Part shown: positions 27,037-36,104 of the stretch, in pieces
Layout of the letters: every line of letters begins with the position of its first letter
Numbering within the stretch: the first letter of the stretch is position 1
Assembly (NCBI GenBank): GCA_002413745.1
Contig: DHXP01000025.1
Location: 1-64,000 of the forward strand
Length of the DNA: 64,000 nt
Origin: Flavobacterium sp. UBA5153
GTDB taxonomy: Bacteria; Bacteroidota; Bacteroidia; Flavobacteriales; Flavobacteriaceae
Direction: 5' to 3'
Translations under genes and position numbers: made by a program
The notes under the pieces: generated by a model
The model's input: the letters and a program-made list of their open reading frames with translations, nothing else
What the model was told of the DNA's origin: nothing
The model's database searches: none

Positions 27037-27570
27037 ATGGCAAGTACAAGAGCAGCAATTCGTTACGCAAAAGCAATTTTAGAAATAGCAGATTCAAAAA
27101 CTGTTGCTACTGAAGTCAGTAATGATATGTCTTTAATCGCTTCGACTATAAACAGCAATGCGGAATTAAGTACTTTTATCCAAAACCCAACCGTTAAAGT
27201 TGAGGTAAAGGAAAGTGCACTTTTGGAAGTTTTTGCTACTGTAAATGCGGTAACTAAAAGCCTTTTCCATTTATTGTTCGAGAACAAGAGATTTGAAATT
27301 CTGGAAGTCATTGCATCAGAATACAACAAATTGTTTGACGTTATGAATGGAGTTGAAGTTGCCAAAGTGACTACAGCCATTCCTATGGATGCTACATTAG
27401 AAGCTAAAGTTTTGGCTAAAATCGCAACCTTTTCAAACAAAAAAATTACCATTGAAAACACGGTAGATGCTTCAATCATTGGAGGGTTTATTTTAAGAAT
27501 AGGCGACAAGCAGTACAACGCTTCCATTGCCAACAGATTACAAGTTTTAAAAAGAGAATTAAGTAACTAG
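27037..27570 (+). CDS. atpH: ATP synthase F1 subunit delta
   Basis: The 177-residue helical protein begins STRAAIRYAKAILEIA and ends with the conserved block IENTVDASIIGGFILRIGDKQYNASI, both usual for AtpH. It joins the b-stalk to the top of the alpha/beta head. It lies one base after atpF and 16 bases before atpA. Confidence 0.95.
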   Translation: MASTRAAIRYAKAILEIADSKTVATEVSNDMSLIASTINSNAELSTFIQNPTVKVEVKESALLEVFATVNAVTKSLFHLLFENKRFEILEVIASEYNKLFDVMNGVEVAKVTTAIPMDATLEAKVLAKIATFSNKKITIENTVDASIIGGFILRIGDKQYNASIANRLQVLKRELSN

Positions 27571-27586
27571 TTATTTATAAATAATT

Positions 27587-29164
27587 ATGGCGGAAATTAA
27601 ACCTGCTGAGATTTCAGCAATATTAAAAAAGCAAGTAGAAGGATTTGAATCTGGCGCTACACTTGAAGAAGTTGGGACAGTTCTTAACGTTGGAGATGGT
27701 ATTGCCCGTGTTTACGGCTTGTCAAATGTTCAATACGGCGAACTTGTAGAATTCGATAACGGACTTGAAGCTATCGTTTTGAATCTTGAAGAAGACAATG
27801 TTGGTGTGGTACTTTTGGGACCATCAACAGGAATAAAAGAAGGATCAACTGCAAAAAGAACACAACGTATTGCCTCTCTTAAAACAGGAGAAGGAATGGT
27901 AGGTCGTGTGGTAAACACACTTGGTTTTCCAATTGACGGAAAAGGGCCAATTGGCGGTGAATTATTCGAAATGCCTTTGGAAAGAAAAGCTCCTGGAGTT
28001 ATCTTCCGTCAACCAGTTACTGAGCCATTACAAACAGGAATAAAAGCAGTTGATGCTATGATTCCGGTTGGTCGTGGACAACGTGAACTAGTTATTGGTG
28101 ACCGTCAAACAGGTAAATCAACTGTTTGTATTGATACCATTTTGAATCAAAAAGAATTTTACGATGCAGGAAAACCTGTGTTTTGTATATATGTTGCCAT
28201 CGGACAAAAAGCTTCGACTGTAGCAGGAATCGCAAAAATGTTTGAAGAAAAAGGCGCAATGGCTTATACCATTATTGTTGCTGCCAATGCTTCTGATCCA
28301 GCTCCAATGCAAGTTTATGCTCCTTTCGCAGGTGCTGCAATTGGAGAATATTTTAGAGATTCAGGTCGTCCAGCTTTGATTGTTTATGATGATTTATCTA
28401 AACAAGCTGTTGCTTACCGTGAGGTTTCTCTTTTATTAAGAAGACCACCGGGACGTGAAGCATATCCTGGAGACGTTTTCTACTTGCACTCAAGATTATT
28501 GGAAAGAGCTTGTAAAGTTATTGCCGATGACGGAATTGCAAAAAATATGAACGACTTACCGGATTCATTGAAAGGTATCGTAAAAGGCGGTGGTTCTTTG
28601 ACTGCTTTGCCAATTATCGAAACTCAAGCTGGTGACGTTTCTGCTTATATCCCAACAAACGTAATTTCGATTACCGACGGACAAATTTTCTTGGATGGAG
28701 ATTTGTTTAATTCAGGTGTTCGTCCAGCGATTAACGTAGGTATTTCGGTATCACGTGTGGGTGGAAATGCACAGATTAAATCAATGAAAAAAGTGGCTGG
28801 AACATTAAAATTGGACCAAGCGCAATTCCGTGAATTGGAAGCGTTTGCAAAATTTGGTTCTGATTTGGATGCCGTTACTTTAAACGTAATTGAAAAAGGT
28901 AGAAGAAACGTTGAAATCTTGAAACAAGGTTTAAACAGTCCTTTTACGGTTGAAGACCAAGTGGCAATTATCTATGCAGGTTCAAAAAACTTGTTGAGAA
29001 ATGTTCCTGTTAATAAAGTAAAAGAATTCGAGAAAGACTTCTTGGAATACTTGAACAACAAAAATAGAGCTACCCTTGATGCATTGAAAGCAGGTAAACT
29101 GACTGACGAAATCACGGACGTTCTTGAAACAGTGGCAAAAGAAGTTTCAGCGAAATATAACTAA
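27587..29164 (+). CDS. atpA: ATP synthase F1 subunit alpha
   Basis: The 525-residue protein has the P-loop GDRQTGKST at residues 171-179, the VSVSRVGG-type segment [11 protein letters not shown], and the [20 protein letters not shown] block of alpha subunits. It forms the non-catalytic nucleotide sites of the F1 head. Length is standard. The catalytic beta subunit (atpD) and epsilon (atpC) are not encoded in this operon. A 121-base spacer with a GC-rich palindromic element separates it from atpG. Confidence 0.97.
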   Translation: MAEIKPAEISAILKKQVEGFESGATLEEVGTVLNVGDGIARVYGLSNVQYGELVEFDNGLEAIVLNLEEDNVGVVLLGPSTGIKEGSTAKRTQRIASLKTGEGMVGRVVNTLGFPIDGKGPIGGELFEMPLERKAPGVIFRQPVTEPLQTGIKAVDAMIPVGRGQRELVIGDRQTGKSTVCIDTILNQKEFYDAGKPVFCIYVAIGQKASTVAGIAKMFEEKGAMAYTIIVAANASDPAPMQVYAPFAGAAIGEYFRDSGRPALIVYDDLSKQAVAYREVSLLLRRPPGREAYPGDVFYLHSRLLERACKVIADDGIAKNMNDLPDSLKGIVKGGGSLTALPIIETQAGDVSAYIPTNVISITDGQIFLDGDLFNSGVRPAINVGISVSRVGGNAQIKSMKKVAGTLKLDQAQFRELEAFAKFGSDLDAVTLNVIEKGRRNVEILKQGLNSPFTVEDQVAIIYAGSKNLLRNVPVNKVKEFEKDFLEYLNNKNRATLDALKAGKLTDEITDVLETVAKEVSAKYN

Positions 29165-29165
29165 T

Positions 29166-29281
29166 CCCCACCCAGCCTCCCCAAAGGGGAGGAGCAAAAA
29201 GGGAGATAGAAATAAAATATTAATATAAGACAGATGCCCTCGTTTGGTCTCCCTCCCCTTCGGGGAGGGTTGGGGAGGGGA
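29166..29281. repeat. GC-rich double palindromic element between atpA and atpG
   Basis: A left unit at 29166-29194 contains CTCCCCAAAGGGGAG and a right unit at 29250-29281 contains CTCCCCTTCGGGGAG. Each forms its own hairpin, and the two units are also near reverse complements of each other. I recall C/G-run units like this as dispersed intergenic repeats of flavobacteria. The right unit ends five bases before the atpG ATG and supplies a GGGGAGGGG run where a ribosome-binding site would be. Confidence 0.8.
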
Positions 29282-29285
29282 AAAA

Positions 29286-30176
29286 ATGGCAAATTTAAAG
29301 GAAATCCGTAATAGAATTACTTCCGTTTCATCGACGATGCAAATCACTTCGGCAATGAAAATGGTTTCTGCAGCAAAGCTAAAGAAGGCACAAGATGCCA
29401 TCACGGCAATGCGACCTTATGCCGAAAAATTAACGGAATTATTGCAAAATCTTTCTGCAACTCTTGACGGAGATGTGGGCGGTGAGTTTACAACACAACG
29501 TGAGCTTAAAAAAGTATTAATTGTTGCCATCACTTCAAATAGAGGTTTATGCGGCGCTTTTAATTCGAATGTGATAAAGGAAGTTAAAAGCCGTTCTCAA
29601 TTTTACGCAGGAATGCAAGTGGATGTTTTTGCCATTGGCAAAAAAGGGAATGATGTTTTGACTAAATCACTTACAGTTGTTGACAATCAAAGTCACGTTT
29701 TTGACGAATTGACATTTGACAACGTTACTAAAGTAGCCGAAACATTGACCCAAAAATTTGTTTCTGGCGAATATGACAAAATTGAATTGGTTTACAATCA
29801 ATTTAAAAATGCGGCTACACAAATCGTTCAAACCGAACAATTTTTACCATTGGCTCCAATAAAATCAGACACTCGAGCCAAAGGCGAACAGAGCGTAGCT
29901 AAACCAGTTTCAACTGGTGATTATATTTTTGAACCATCAAAAGAAGAAATCGTGTTAACCTTGATTCCAAAATCATTGAAAACACAATTATATAAAGGAA
30001 TTAGAGATTCATTTGCCTCAGAACACGGAGCTCGTATGACCGCAATGCACAAAGCAACGGACAACGCAACCGAGTTGAGAGACCAATTGAAATTGACTTA
30101 CAACAAAGCACGTCAAGCATCTATCACTAACGAAATCCTTGAAATCGTTGGTGGAGCGGAAGCTTTGAACGGATAA
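29286..30176 (+). CDS. atpG: ATP synthase F1 subunit gamma
   Basis: The protein has 296 residues from ATG 29286. It starts with ANLKEIRNRITSVSSTMQIT and ends with NKARQASITNEILEIVGGAEA, the two conserved terminal helices that form the rotating central shaft. A longer in-frame reading from GTG 29244 would translate the palindromic repeat and add 14 low-complexity residues, so it is rejected. It closes the operon; a terminator follows. Confidence 0.96.
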   Translation: MANLKEIRNRITSVSSTMQITSAMKMVSAAKLKKAQDAITAMRPYAEKLTELLQNLSATLDGDVGGEFTTQRELKKVLIVAITSNRGLCGAFNSNVIKEVKSRSQFYAGMQVDVFAIGKKGNDVLTKSLTVVDNQSHVFDELTFDNVTKVAETLTQKFVSGEYDKIELVYNQFKNAATQIVQTEQFLPLAPIKSDTRAKGEQSVAKPVSTGDYIFEPSKEEIVLTLIPKSLKTQLYKGIRDSFASEHGARMTAMHKATDNATELRDQLKLTYNKARQASITNEILEIVGGAEALNG

Positions 30177-30230
30177 GAGAAAATAAAATTTTTTCAAATT
30201 TTCAAATAGCGAAACTTTGAACGGATAAGA
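30163..30230 (+). repeat. Short direct repeat of the atpG 3' end
   Basis: CTTTGAACGGATAAGA occurs exactly at 30163-30178, spanning the atpG stop codon, and again at 30215-30230. The flanking bases are also similar. It looks like a local duplication of the gene end. Confidence 0.8.
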
Positions 30231-30250
30231 AATTTTTTTAAAATATATTT

Positions 30251-30282
30251 AAGAGTCCCACAATTGCGGGACTCTTTTTTGT
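30251..30282 (+). terminator. Terminator of the ATP synthase operon
   Basis: AAGAGTCCC at 30251-30259 pairs with GGGACTCTT at 30268-30276, followed by TTTTG. It is a compact GC-rich stem and T-run 75 bases after atpG. Confidence 0.85.
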
Positions 30283-30302
30283 TTCATATTTTTATAAAAT
30301 GA

Positions 30303-30328
30303 TTTGTTTATAAAAATCATTAACTTTG
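30303..30328 (+). promoter_or_regulatory. Putative promoter of the 30347 toxin-antitoxin pair
   Basis: TTTG at 30303-30306 and TAACTTTG at 30321-30328 are 14 bases apart, shorter than the usual spacing, so the upstream box is less certain. The -7 box lies 18 bases before the ATG of the antitoxin. Confidence 0.5.
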
Positions 30329-30346
30329 ATTAAAATTTATTTTGAG

Positions 30347-30544
30347 ATGGAAACATTAACCCAAAAAAAAGAACTTATAGACTGGATAACTTCAATTGAA
30401 GATGAAGCTATTTTAAACAAAATAGTTAAAATTAAAAGGGAGACAACTTTTAATTTTGACGAAGAATTTAAAAAAGGGATTTCTGCTGACGAATTTAGAG
30501 AAAGAACCACTGAATACATAAAATCGTTGCCTTGGAAAAAGTAA
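30347..30544 (+). CDS. Small antitoxin-like protein
   Basis: The protein has 65 residues from ATG 30347; an upstream TTG at 30326 would overlap the -7 box. It is acidic and helical at first (LTQKKELIDWITSIEDEAIL) and ends KGISADEFRERTTEYIKSLPWKK, split over two short helices. Many Bacteroidota RelE/ParE partners have this kind of C-terminal region, which wraps the toxin. The toxin gene starts inside its last codons. Assignment rests on size, overlap and partner. Confidence 0.7.
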   Translation: METLTQKKELIDWITSIEDEAILNKIVKIKRETTFNFDEEFKKGISADEFRERTTEYIKSLPWKK

Positions 30545-30855
30545 AATTGTTTTACAAGCCCGAGACTGAAGATTATTTTAATGAGTTAGTTTTTATCTTA
30601 TTTAAGGAGGATTATTTCAGTTATTTAGAAAATGCGATAATTTACAAAGATAAAATTTTGAATTTTATCGAAAGTAATATTTCAACTTTTCCATCAAGGA
30701 AAACACCAAAAATACTTCAATCATTTGGCACAAATTATATTTTCTACAAATCAAATCAACGAACCACTTGGTATATTTTCTTTGAAAAATCAGAAAATAA
30801 TTATTTAATTACCAATATTATAAACAGTCACTCCAAAGAAGCAAAATGGCTTTAA
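30532..30855 (+). CDS. RelE/ParE-like toxin
   Basis: The 107-residue protein has the ParE/RelE layout: two helices (YFNELVFILFKEDYF, IYKDKILNFIESNI), then beta strands with YIFYKSNQRTTWYIFFEKSENNY, with an arginine in the middle strand and a C-terminal NSHSKEAKWL. The start appears to be TTG at 30532, overlapping the antitoxin by 13 bases. Its end overlaps the following GNAT gene by ten bases. The target (mRNA or gyrase) cannot be told. Confidence 0.75.
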   Translation: MEKVKLFYKPETEDYFNELVFILFKEDYFSYLENAIIYKDKILNFIESNISTFPSRKTPKILQSFGTNYIFYKSNQRTTWYIFFEKSENNYLITNIINSHSKEAKWL

Positions 30856-31289
30856 AAACAATAGAAATTACGACAATAGATGAAATGCTTGCCCAATTTG
30901 AAATGATGAAGCATTTATATCCCAATTTTACTTTAGAAAAATACGAATCCTATTTGAAAGAAATGATTCCGCATAATTATACCCAAATTGCAGTTTTCGA
31001 AAATGAAGAATGCCTTGGACTTACCGGTTGCTGGTCTGGAACAAAGCTTTGGTCAGGAAAATATTTAGAAGTAGATAATTTTATCGTTCATCCAGAGCAT
31101 CGTTCCAAGGGAGTTGGAAAACTTTTAACCGATTTTGTCAACCAAAAAGCAACAGATTTGGGATGTACCATGATTGTTCTCGATGCATTTACGGGGAATT
31201 TTACCGCCCATCGTTTCTATTACAATCAGGGTTATAATCCCAGAGGATTCCATTTCATTAAAATGTTAAATGAAGAAGGGTTGTCCTAA
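30846..31289 (+). CDS. GNAT family N-acetyltransferase
   Basis: The 147-residue protein has the acetyl-CoA motif VHPEHRSKGVGKLLTDFV near residues 82-99, preceded by the strand LEVDNFI and followed by the CTMIVLDAFTGNFTAHRFYYNQGY block. All motifs of a single-domain acetyltransferase are there. The substrate is unknown. It overlaps the toxin gene by ten bases, so it is part of the same transcript and could be a passenger of the toxin-antitoxin unit. Confidence 0.85.
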   Translation: MALKTIEITTIDEMLAQFEMMKHLYPNFTLEKYESYLKEMIPHNYTQIAVFENEECLGLTGCWSGTKLWSGKYLEVDNFIVHPEHRSKGVGKLLTDFVNQKATDLGCTMIVLDAFTGNFTAHRFYYNQGYNPRGFHFIKMLNEEGLS

Positions 31290-31351
31290 TACGTTTGATA
31301 AAAACTGAACATATTGAACCGACAAAATCAACATTAAACGATAGAAATGGT

Positions 31352-31359
31352 TATTTTTG
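31352..31359 (+). promoter_or_regulatory. -7 box upstream of the flippase gene
   Basis: TATTTTTG matches TAnnTTTG and lies 26 bases before the TTG start of the flippase gene. Confidence 0.5.
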
Positions 31360-31384
31360 TTTCGTAAAATAAAAACACACCTCC

Positions 31385-32857
31385 TTGGGATTATATAAAA
31401 ATCTTTTCAAACAAACGGCCATATACGGACTAGCAACGGTTTTACCGCGCATGTTCAGTTTTTTATTGGTGCCACTTTACACGGATTTACTCCCAAAAGA
31501 AGAATATGGTAAAGTCACCATCATTTTTGCCTATATGATTTTCTTCAATGTCATTCTGGCTTACGGGATGGAAACCTCTTTTTTTAGATTTTACAATAAC
31601 GAAACCGACAAAAAATCGGTTGTCGAAACCACTATGGTTTCTGTTTTCTGGTCCACAATAATCTTCCTTTTTCCAGCATTATTATTCCGAAATGTATTGG
31701 CTTCATTTTCGGGAATTGATGTTCAATACATTACCTATACAATTTGGATTTTGGTGCTTGACGCATTGGTAATTGTTCCATTTTCAAAATTAAGGGCAAC
31801 CCAAAAACCAATGGCTTATGCCATAATCAAAATAGGAAATGTTATCGTCAACCTTGGTTTAAACCTATTTTTTTTAATTTATTTGCCAAAAATAGCAGCA
31901 GCTCATCCTAGTGGTTTTTTGAGCTCTTTGTATGCAGACAACTTCGAAATTGGTTATATTTTTGTTTCTAATATTATTGCCAGTTTGCTGACATTTATAG
32001 CGCTTTCGCCTAATTATTTTTCATTAAAATGGAATTTCGATTTCGGTTTATGGAAACGAATGATGCGATATGGTTTACCAATAATGATAGCCGGAATTGC
32101 CTTTGCCATTAACGAACAATTCGATAAAATCCTTTTGGGAAAATTATTGCCCGCCAATATCGCCGATGCCCAAGTGGGTGTTTATTCGGCCTGTTATAAA
32201 CTGGGTTTGTTTATGGTTTTATATAGAACTGCCTATACTTTAGGAATCGAACCCTTCTTTTTTAGCCACGCTTCAGATAAAAACGCACCCCAGACCTATG
32301 CCACCGTTACAAAATATTTCGTTATTTTCGGCTCTTTCATTTTGCTGGCAGTCATCGTTTTTGCCGATGTTTTCAAATATCTCATGATACGCGATTCTTC
32401 ATATTGGGAAGCCATGAAAGTCGTCCCGTTGATTATATTGGCCAATTTTTTTCTGGGAATTTACACCAATCTTTCGGTTTGGTACAAGCTAATCGACAAG
32501 ACTTACATTGGAGCCTATATTTCAATTGTTGGCGCCATTGTGACACTCGCCCTTAATTTTTTGCTTATTCCCTCCATGAGTTACTATGGTTCGGCAATCG
32601 CGACAATCGCGGCTTACGGGACAATGATGTTGATTTCGTATATCTTGGGCAACAAATATTACCCCATTCCTTACGACATCAAAAAAATTGGAGGTTATCT
32701 GGGACTGTCAATCCTGTTCTCCATAATATCCTTCTATTATTTCCGCGAAAACTATTTTGTCGGAATCCCATTATTGGTCCTATTCTTGTATTTTATATAT
32801 CACAATGAAAAAGAAACATTAAACCGAATTTTGAAAAGAAAAGTTAGTGGAAGCTAA
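31385..32857 (+). CDS. Polysaccharide flippase (MATE/MVF-fold, Wzx-like)
   Basis: The 490-residue protein has about 12-14 membrane helices and begins [20 protein letters not shown], then [21 protein letters not shown], the N-terminal pattern of oligosaccharide flippases. It would move lipid-linked glycans across the inner membrane. The start is TTG at 31385, two codons before LYK; no ATG is suitably placed. It stands before dut and a nucleotidyltransferase, a layout I recall from Flavobacterium chromosomes, so it may serve cell-envelope glycans in general and not the cluster at the window start. Confidence 0.85.
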   Translation: MGLYKNLFKQTAIYGLATVLPRMFSFLLVPLYTDLLPKEEYGKVTIIFAYMIFFNVILAYGMETSFFRFYNNETDKKSVVETTMVSVFWSTIIFLFPALLFRNVLASFSGIDVQYITYTIWILVLDALVIVPFSKLRATQKPMAYAIIKIGNVIVNLGLNLFFLIYLPKIAAAHPSGFLSSLYADNFEIGYIFVSNIIASLLTFIALSPNYFSLKWNFDFGLWKRMMRYGLPIMIAGIAFAINEQFDKILLGKLLPANIADAQVGVYSACYKLGLFMVLYRTAYTLGIEPFFFSHASDKNAPQTYATVTKYFVIFGSFILLAVIVFADVFKYLMIRDSSYWEAMKVVPLIILANFFLGIYTNLSVWYKLIDKTYIGAYISIVGAIVTLALNFLLIPSMSYYGSAIATIAAYGTMMLISYILGNKYYPIPYDIKKIGGYLGLSILFSIISFYYFRENYFVGIPLLVLFLYFIYHNEKETLNRILKRKVSGS

Positions 32858-33003
32858 TCGCGCTGTACGTTGCAAGCTTTTTCATAAAATTGGTTTTTCC
32901 AAGTCCAAAAAGGAGCTTCCTTTGGTCGCTCTTTTCATCCAGGAAAAAATACAATTTTATCTCAAAAGGCTTTTCACTTCCATCACGGCTAAAAACCAAT
33001 AAT

Positions 33004-33052
33004 ATAAGTACGGACAACCAAAACATAAGTACGGACAAGTCGCGACTTGTCC
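33004..33052. repeat. Direct repeat plus 20-base perfect palindrome upstream of dut
   Basis: ATAAGTACGGACAA occurs at 33004-33017 and 33025-33038. The second copy runs into the perfect palindrome GGACAAGTCGCGACTTGTCC at 33033-33052, 20 bases before the dut ATG. I recall this palindrome type as a dispersed element of flavobacteria. Confidence 0.8.
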
Positions 33053-33072
33053 CTTCAAAACAAAACAAAAAT

Positions 33073-33507
33073 ATGACCATAAACATCATCAACAAATCGC
33101 AACACGACTTGCCTAACTATGAAACCATAGCCTCGGCAGGAATGGATTTAAGAGCAAACCTTACCGAATCAATAACGTTGCAACCCTTAGAAAGAGCCAT
33201 TGTAAAAACGGGACTTTTCATCGAATTACCCATAGGTTACGAAGCCCAAGTGCGTCCCAGAAGCGGCTTGGCAGCCAAAAAAGGAATAACGGTACTCAAT
33301 TCACCCGGAACAGTCGATGCCGATTATCGTGGAGAAATTGGTGTAATTTTAGTAAATTTATCCAACGAAGCATTCGTCATCGAAAATGGCGAACGAATCG
33401 CGCAACTCATCATCGCCCAACACGAAAGAGCACAATGGATAGAAGTTCAGGAATTATCCGAAACGTCTCGTGGCGAAGGCGGTTTTGGTAGCACGGGGGT
33501 TAAATAA
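33073..33507 (+). CDS. dut: dUTP diphosphatase
   Basis: The 144-residue protein has all five trimeric dUTPase motifs: AGMDLRA at 22-28, [11 protein letters not shown] at 61-71, [13 protein letters not shown] at 79-91, GERIAQL at 106-112 and [10 protein letters not shown] at 133-142. It hydrolyses dUTP to dUMP and keeps uracil out of DNA. A longer in-frame reading from 32890 would translate the palindromic repeat region and has no family similarity, so ATG 33073 is the start. Confidence 0.96.
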   Translation: MTINIINKSQHDLPNYETIASAGMDLRANLTESITLQPLERAIVKTGLFIELPIGYEAQVRPRSGLAAKKGITVLNSPGTVDADYRGEIGVILVNLSNEAFVIENGERIAQLIIAQHERAQWIEVQELSETSRGEGGFGSTGVK

Positions 33508-33523
33508 ATAAATTCAATAATTC

Positions 33524-33585
33524 AAAGATTTAATAATTCAAAGATTCTCGAAATTTTTTTAAATCTTTCAATCATTAAATCTTTT
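33524..33585. repeat. AT-rich inverted repeat between dut and the nucleotidyltransferase gene
   Basis: A left arm at 33524-33546 built from repeated TTCAAAGATT units pairs with 33562-33585 (AATCTTTCAATCATTAAATC and following bases) at about 20 of 23 positions. It fills the whole gap and may be a weak terminator or a dispersed repeat. Confidence 0.65.
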
Positions 33586-33599
33586 AATAAAAACAACAA

Positions 33600-34610
33600 A
33601 TGAAAATAATAGTGCCAATGGCTGGACGGGGTTCCAGATTAAGACCACACACATTAACAATTCCTAAACCATTAATCCCAATTGCCGGCAAACCAATCGT
33701 GCACCGTTTGGTCGAAGATATAGCAGGTGTTTTAAATCAAAAAATTGAAGAAGTTGCCTTTATTATTCACGAAAGTTTTGGAAAAAAAGTAGAAGAGGAA
33801 CTAATTGCAATTGCTCAAAAGTTAGGCGCCAAAGGAACTATTTACTATCAAAACGAGGCACTAGGAACAGGTCACGCCATTATGTGTGCCAAAGAATCTT
33901 TGAGTGGACCAGCTGTTATTGCTTATGCCGATACTTTAATTCGTGCCGATTTTGATTTAGACCAAAATGCCGACAGTGTTATTTGGGTAAAACAAGTAGA
34001 TCAACCCCAAGCTTTTGGCGTGGTCAATTTGAACGAAGATAATCAAATTATTGAATTGGTCGAAAAACCTAAAGAATTTGTTTCTGACCTTGCCGTTATC
34101 GGAATTTACTATTTTAAAGATGTTGCCGTTCTAAAAAATGAATTGCAATTTGTTTTGGATAACAACATTATTAACGGTGGCGAATATCAAATTAATGATG
34201 GCATCAAGCAAATGATGGCAAAAGGTATGGTTTTTGTGCCAGGAGAAGTCGCTGAGTGGATGGATTGCGGAAACAAAGATGTTACCGTTGAAACCAATTC
34301 CAGAATGTTGGGCTTTTTGCACAATGACGGAGAACATTTGGTAGATTATGACGTGAAATCGGAGAATTCAACTATCATTCCTCCTTGTTATATCGGCGAA
34401 GACGTGGTTTTGATTAACGCAACTGTTGGACCCAATGTATCTTTAGGGAACGGTTGTCACGTGAGTAATAGCACTATAAAAAACAGTTTGGTACAAACGC
34501 ATTCTCATATAAAAAACGCCAATCTAGACAATGCAATGATTGGGAATCACGCCAGTTTTGACGGTGATTTCACGAGTATCAGTATTGGGGATTATTCGGT
34601 TTTGGAGTAA
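33600..34610 (+). CDS. Sugar-phosphate nucleotidyltransferase with left-handed beta-helix
   Basis: The 336-residue protein starts with IVPMAGRGSRLRPHTLTIPK, the nucleotide-binding G-x-G-x-R-L-x-P-x-T-x-x-x-P-K motif, and has AYADTLIRADF and VEKPKEF in the transferase domain. The last 100 residues show hexapeptide-like repeats (IGEDVVLINATVGPNVSLGNG). It resembles glucose-1-phosphate thymidylyltransferase and GlmU-like enzymes and would make a nucleotide sugar. The exact sugar is not determined. It is probably an essential envelope gene, given its setting between dut and TPR/EnvC genes. Confidence 0.85.
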   Translation: MKIIVPMAGRGSRLRPHTLTIPKPLIPIAGKPIVHRLVEDIAGVLNQKIEEVAFIIHESFGKKVEEELIAIAQKLGAKGTIYYQNEALGTGHAIMCAKESLSGPAVIAYADTLIRADFDLDQNADSVIWVKQVDQPQAFGVVNLNEDNQIIELVEKPKEFVSDLAVIGIYYFKDVAVLKNELQFVLDNNIINGGEYQINDGIKQMMAKGMVFVPGEVAEWMDCGNKDVTVETNSRMLGFLHNDGEHLVDYDVKSENSTIIPPCYIGEDVVLINATVGPNVSLGNGCHVSNSTIKNSLVQTHSHIKNANLDNAMIGNHASFDGDFTSISIGDYSVLE

Positions 34611-34612
34611 AA

Positions 34613-34720
34613 CTGGACTAAAGTCCAGCCTTACAAAATAGTTCGATCCTACGGCTCTATTATGTTATATGATAGTTCCGTAGGAACGAGACATATTGTA
34701 GTAACGGATTTTAATCCGTT
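34613..34720. repeat. Cluster of three small palindromes between two genes
   Basis: Three different hairpins fit in one gap: CTGGACTAAAGTCCAG at 34613-34628; a pair TCGATCCTACGG (34643-34654) with CCGTAGGAACGA (34678-34689), 11 of 12 matching; and AACGGATTTTAATCCGTT at 34703-34720. None has a clear T-run. They look like dispersed intergenic palindromes inserted next to each other. Confidence 0.8.
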
Positions 34721-34745
34721 GATTGAAATATTTGAAAAAATATAA

Positions 34746-36098
34746 ATGAAAAAAACGGTTTCCTTCTTTTTATTCTTGGTTTTGCTTTGCAATTCGGCGG
34801 TGCTATTGGCACAAGCGGAACCCGAGGAAATCAAGCCTGAAACGGATAAATTCCAAGATTATTTTTATGAGTCTTTGAAGCAAAAAGGCATTGAGAATTA
34901 TGACAAAGCTATTGTAGCATTAGAAGAATGTTCAAAAATAAAACCCAATGATGCCACCGTGTATTTCGAATTGGGAAAGAATAAGTTGGCGTTAAAAGAT
35001 TATGAAAACGCCTATAATTCATTCGAAAAAGCTACTCAGATTGACCCCAAAAACAAATGGTTTTGGTTGGGAATGTATGACGTGAATTATCAAACCAAAA
35101 ATTTTAATCGGGCAATTGTTGTGGTCAATAAATTGATTGAATTTGACGAAATTTACAAAGAAGATTTGGTTTCACTTTATATGAACACGCAACAATTTGA
35201 CAAAGCGCTCTCTCTCATTAATGAGTTGAACGATAAAATTGGAAAGTCGGATAGGAGGGAATTGTACAAAATGCAGATTTTGTCTCAAGGGAAATATCAA
35301 AATGAGGAAATTGCTAATTTGATTGACCAAATCAATAAAAATCCAAAACAGGAATTGAATTATGTTGCCTTGATTCGGCTGTATTCGGAAAATAATGAGG
35401 CTGAAAAAGCGTTTGAAATCACACGAAAACTAGAATCGGAAATTCCAACATCGGAATGGGCGCAAGTGGGTTTGTTCAAATATTATTTGGATTTGAATGA
35501 AGGACAAAAAGCCGTAAATTCAATGAATATAGTTTTGGCAAGCACGAAAATGGATTCCAAAATCAAACACCGAATCCTGAATGAATTCTTGATTTTTGTA
35601 GATACAAATCCCCAATTTGCACCCGATTTGGGAAAAGCCATTTCGTATTTCGCCAATGATGACAACATAGATGTTGCTAAAGAAATAGGGAAGTATTACC
35701 ATAATAAAAAACAGTGGGACAAAGCGGTTCAGTATTATGAGCAAGCTTTAAAAAATAATTCGACGGAAGATATTGAAACTAATCTGCTTTTGTTTCAAGC
35801 TTATTTAGAAACGAAGCAATTTGATTTATTAAACAATAAAGCAACGGCAATGGTTGAAACTTTCCCTACTCAGCCCCAGTTTCACTATTTTTCCGGTTTA
35901 GCCAACAATCAGTTGAAGCAATTCAAAAAAGCAAAAGAAATGCTGGAAATGGGAATGGATTATGTGATTGATGATGTAGTTTTGGAAATTAATTTCAACA
36001 TTCAGCTTGGTGAGGCCTATAATGGATTGGGGGATTTAAAGAAAAAAGAACTGTATTTTTCTAAAGCAGATGAATTATTAAAAACAAAAAATAAATAA
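34746..36098 (+). CDS. Exported tetratricopeptide-repeat protein
   Basis: The 450-residue protein has a signal peptide (TVSFFLFLVLLCNSAVLLAQ) and TPR units from about residue 38 to the end, e.g. ATVYFELGKNKLALKDYENA and QWDKAVQYYEQALKNN. It is probably periplasmic or outer-membrane-associated and mediates protein contacts. It is seven bases upstream of the DUF4292 gene, with the EnvC-like gene beyond, forming a three-gene envelope operon. In Flavobacteriaceae this trio is conserved as far as I recall, but no specific function is known to me. Confidence 0.82.
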   Translation: MKKTVSFFLFLVLLCNSAVLLAQAEPEEIKPETDKFQDYFYESLKQKGIENYDKAIVALEECSKIKPNDATVYFELGKNKLALKDYENAYNSFEKATQIDPKNKWFWLGMYDVNYQTKNFNRAIVVVNKLIEFDEIYKEDLVSLYMNTQQFDKALSLINELNDKIGKSDRRELYKMQILSQGKYQNEEIANLIDQINKNPKQELNYVALIRLYSENNEAEKAFEITRKLESEIPTSEWAQVGLFKYYLDLNEGQKAVNSMNIVLASTKMDSKIKHRILNEFLIFVDTNPQFAPDLGKAISYFANDDNIDVAKEIGKYYHNKKQWDKAVQYYEQALKNNSTEDIETNLLLFQAYLETKQFDLLNNKATAMVETFPTQPQFHYFSGLANNQLKQFKKAKEMLEMGMDYVIDDVVLEINFNIQLGEAYNGLGDLKKKELYFSKADELLKTKNK

Positions 36099-36104
36099 AT
36101 TCTA

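Noticed and set aside
25080..30176. Loss of atpD and atpC from the ATP synthase operon as a deletion
   Set aside because: In Bacteroidota the beta and epsilon genes are commonly at another site, so absence here is expected.
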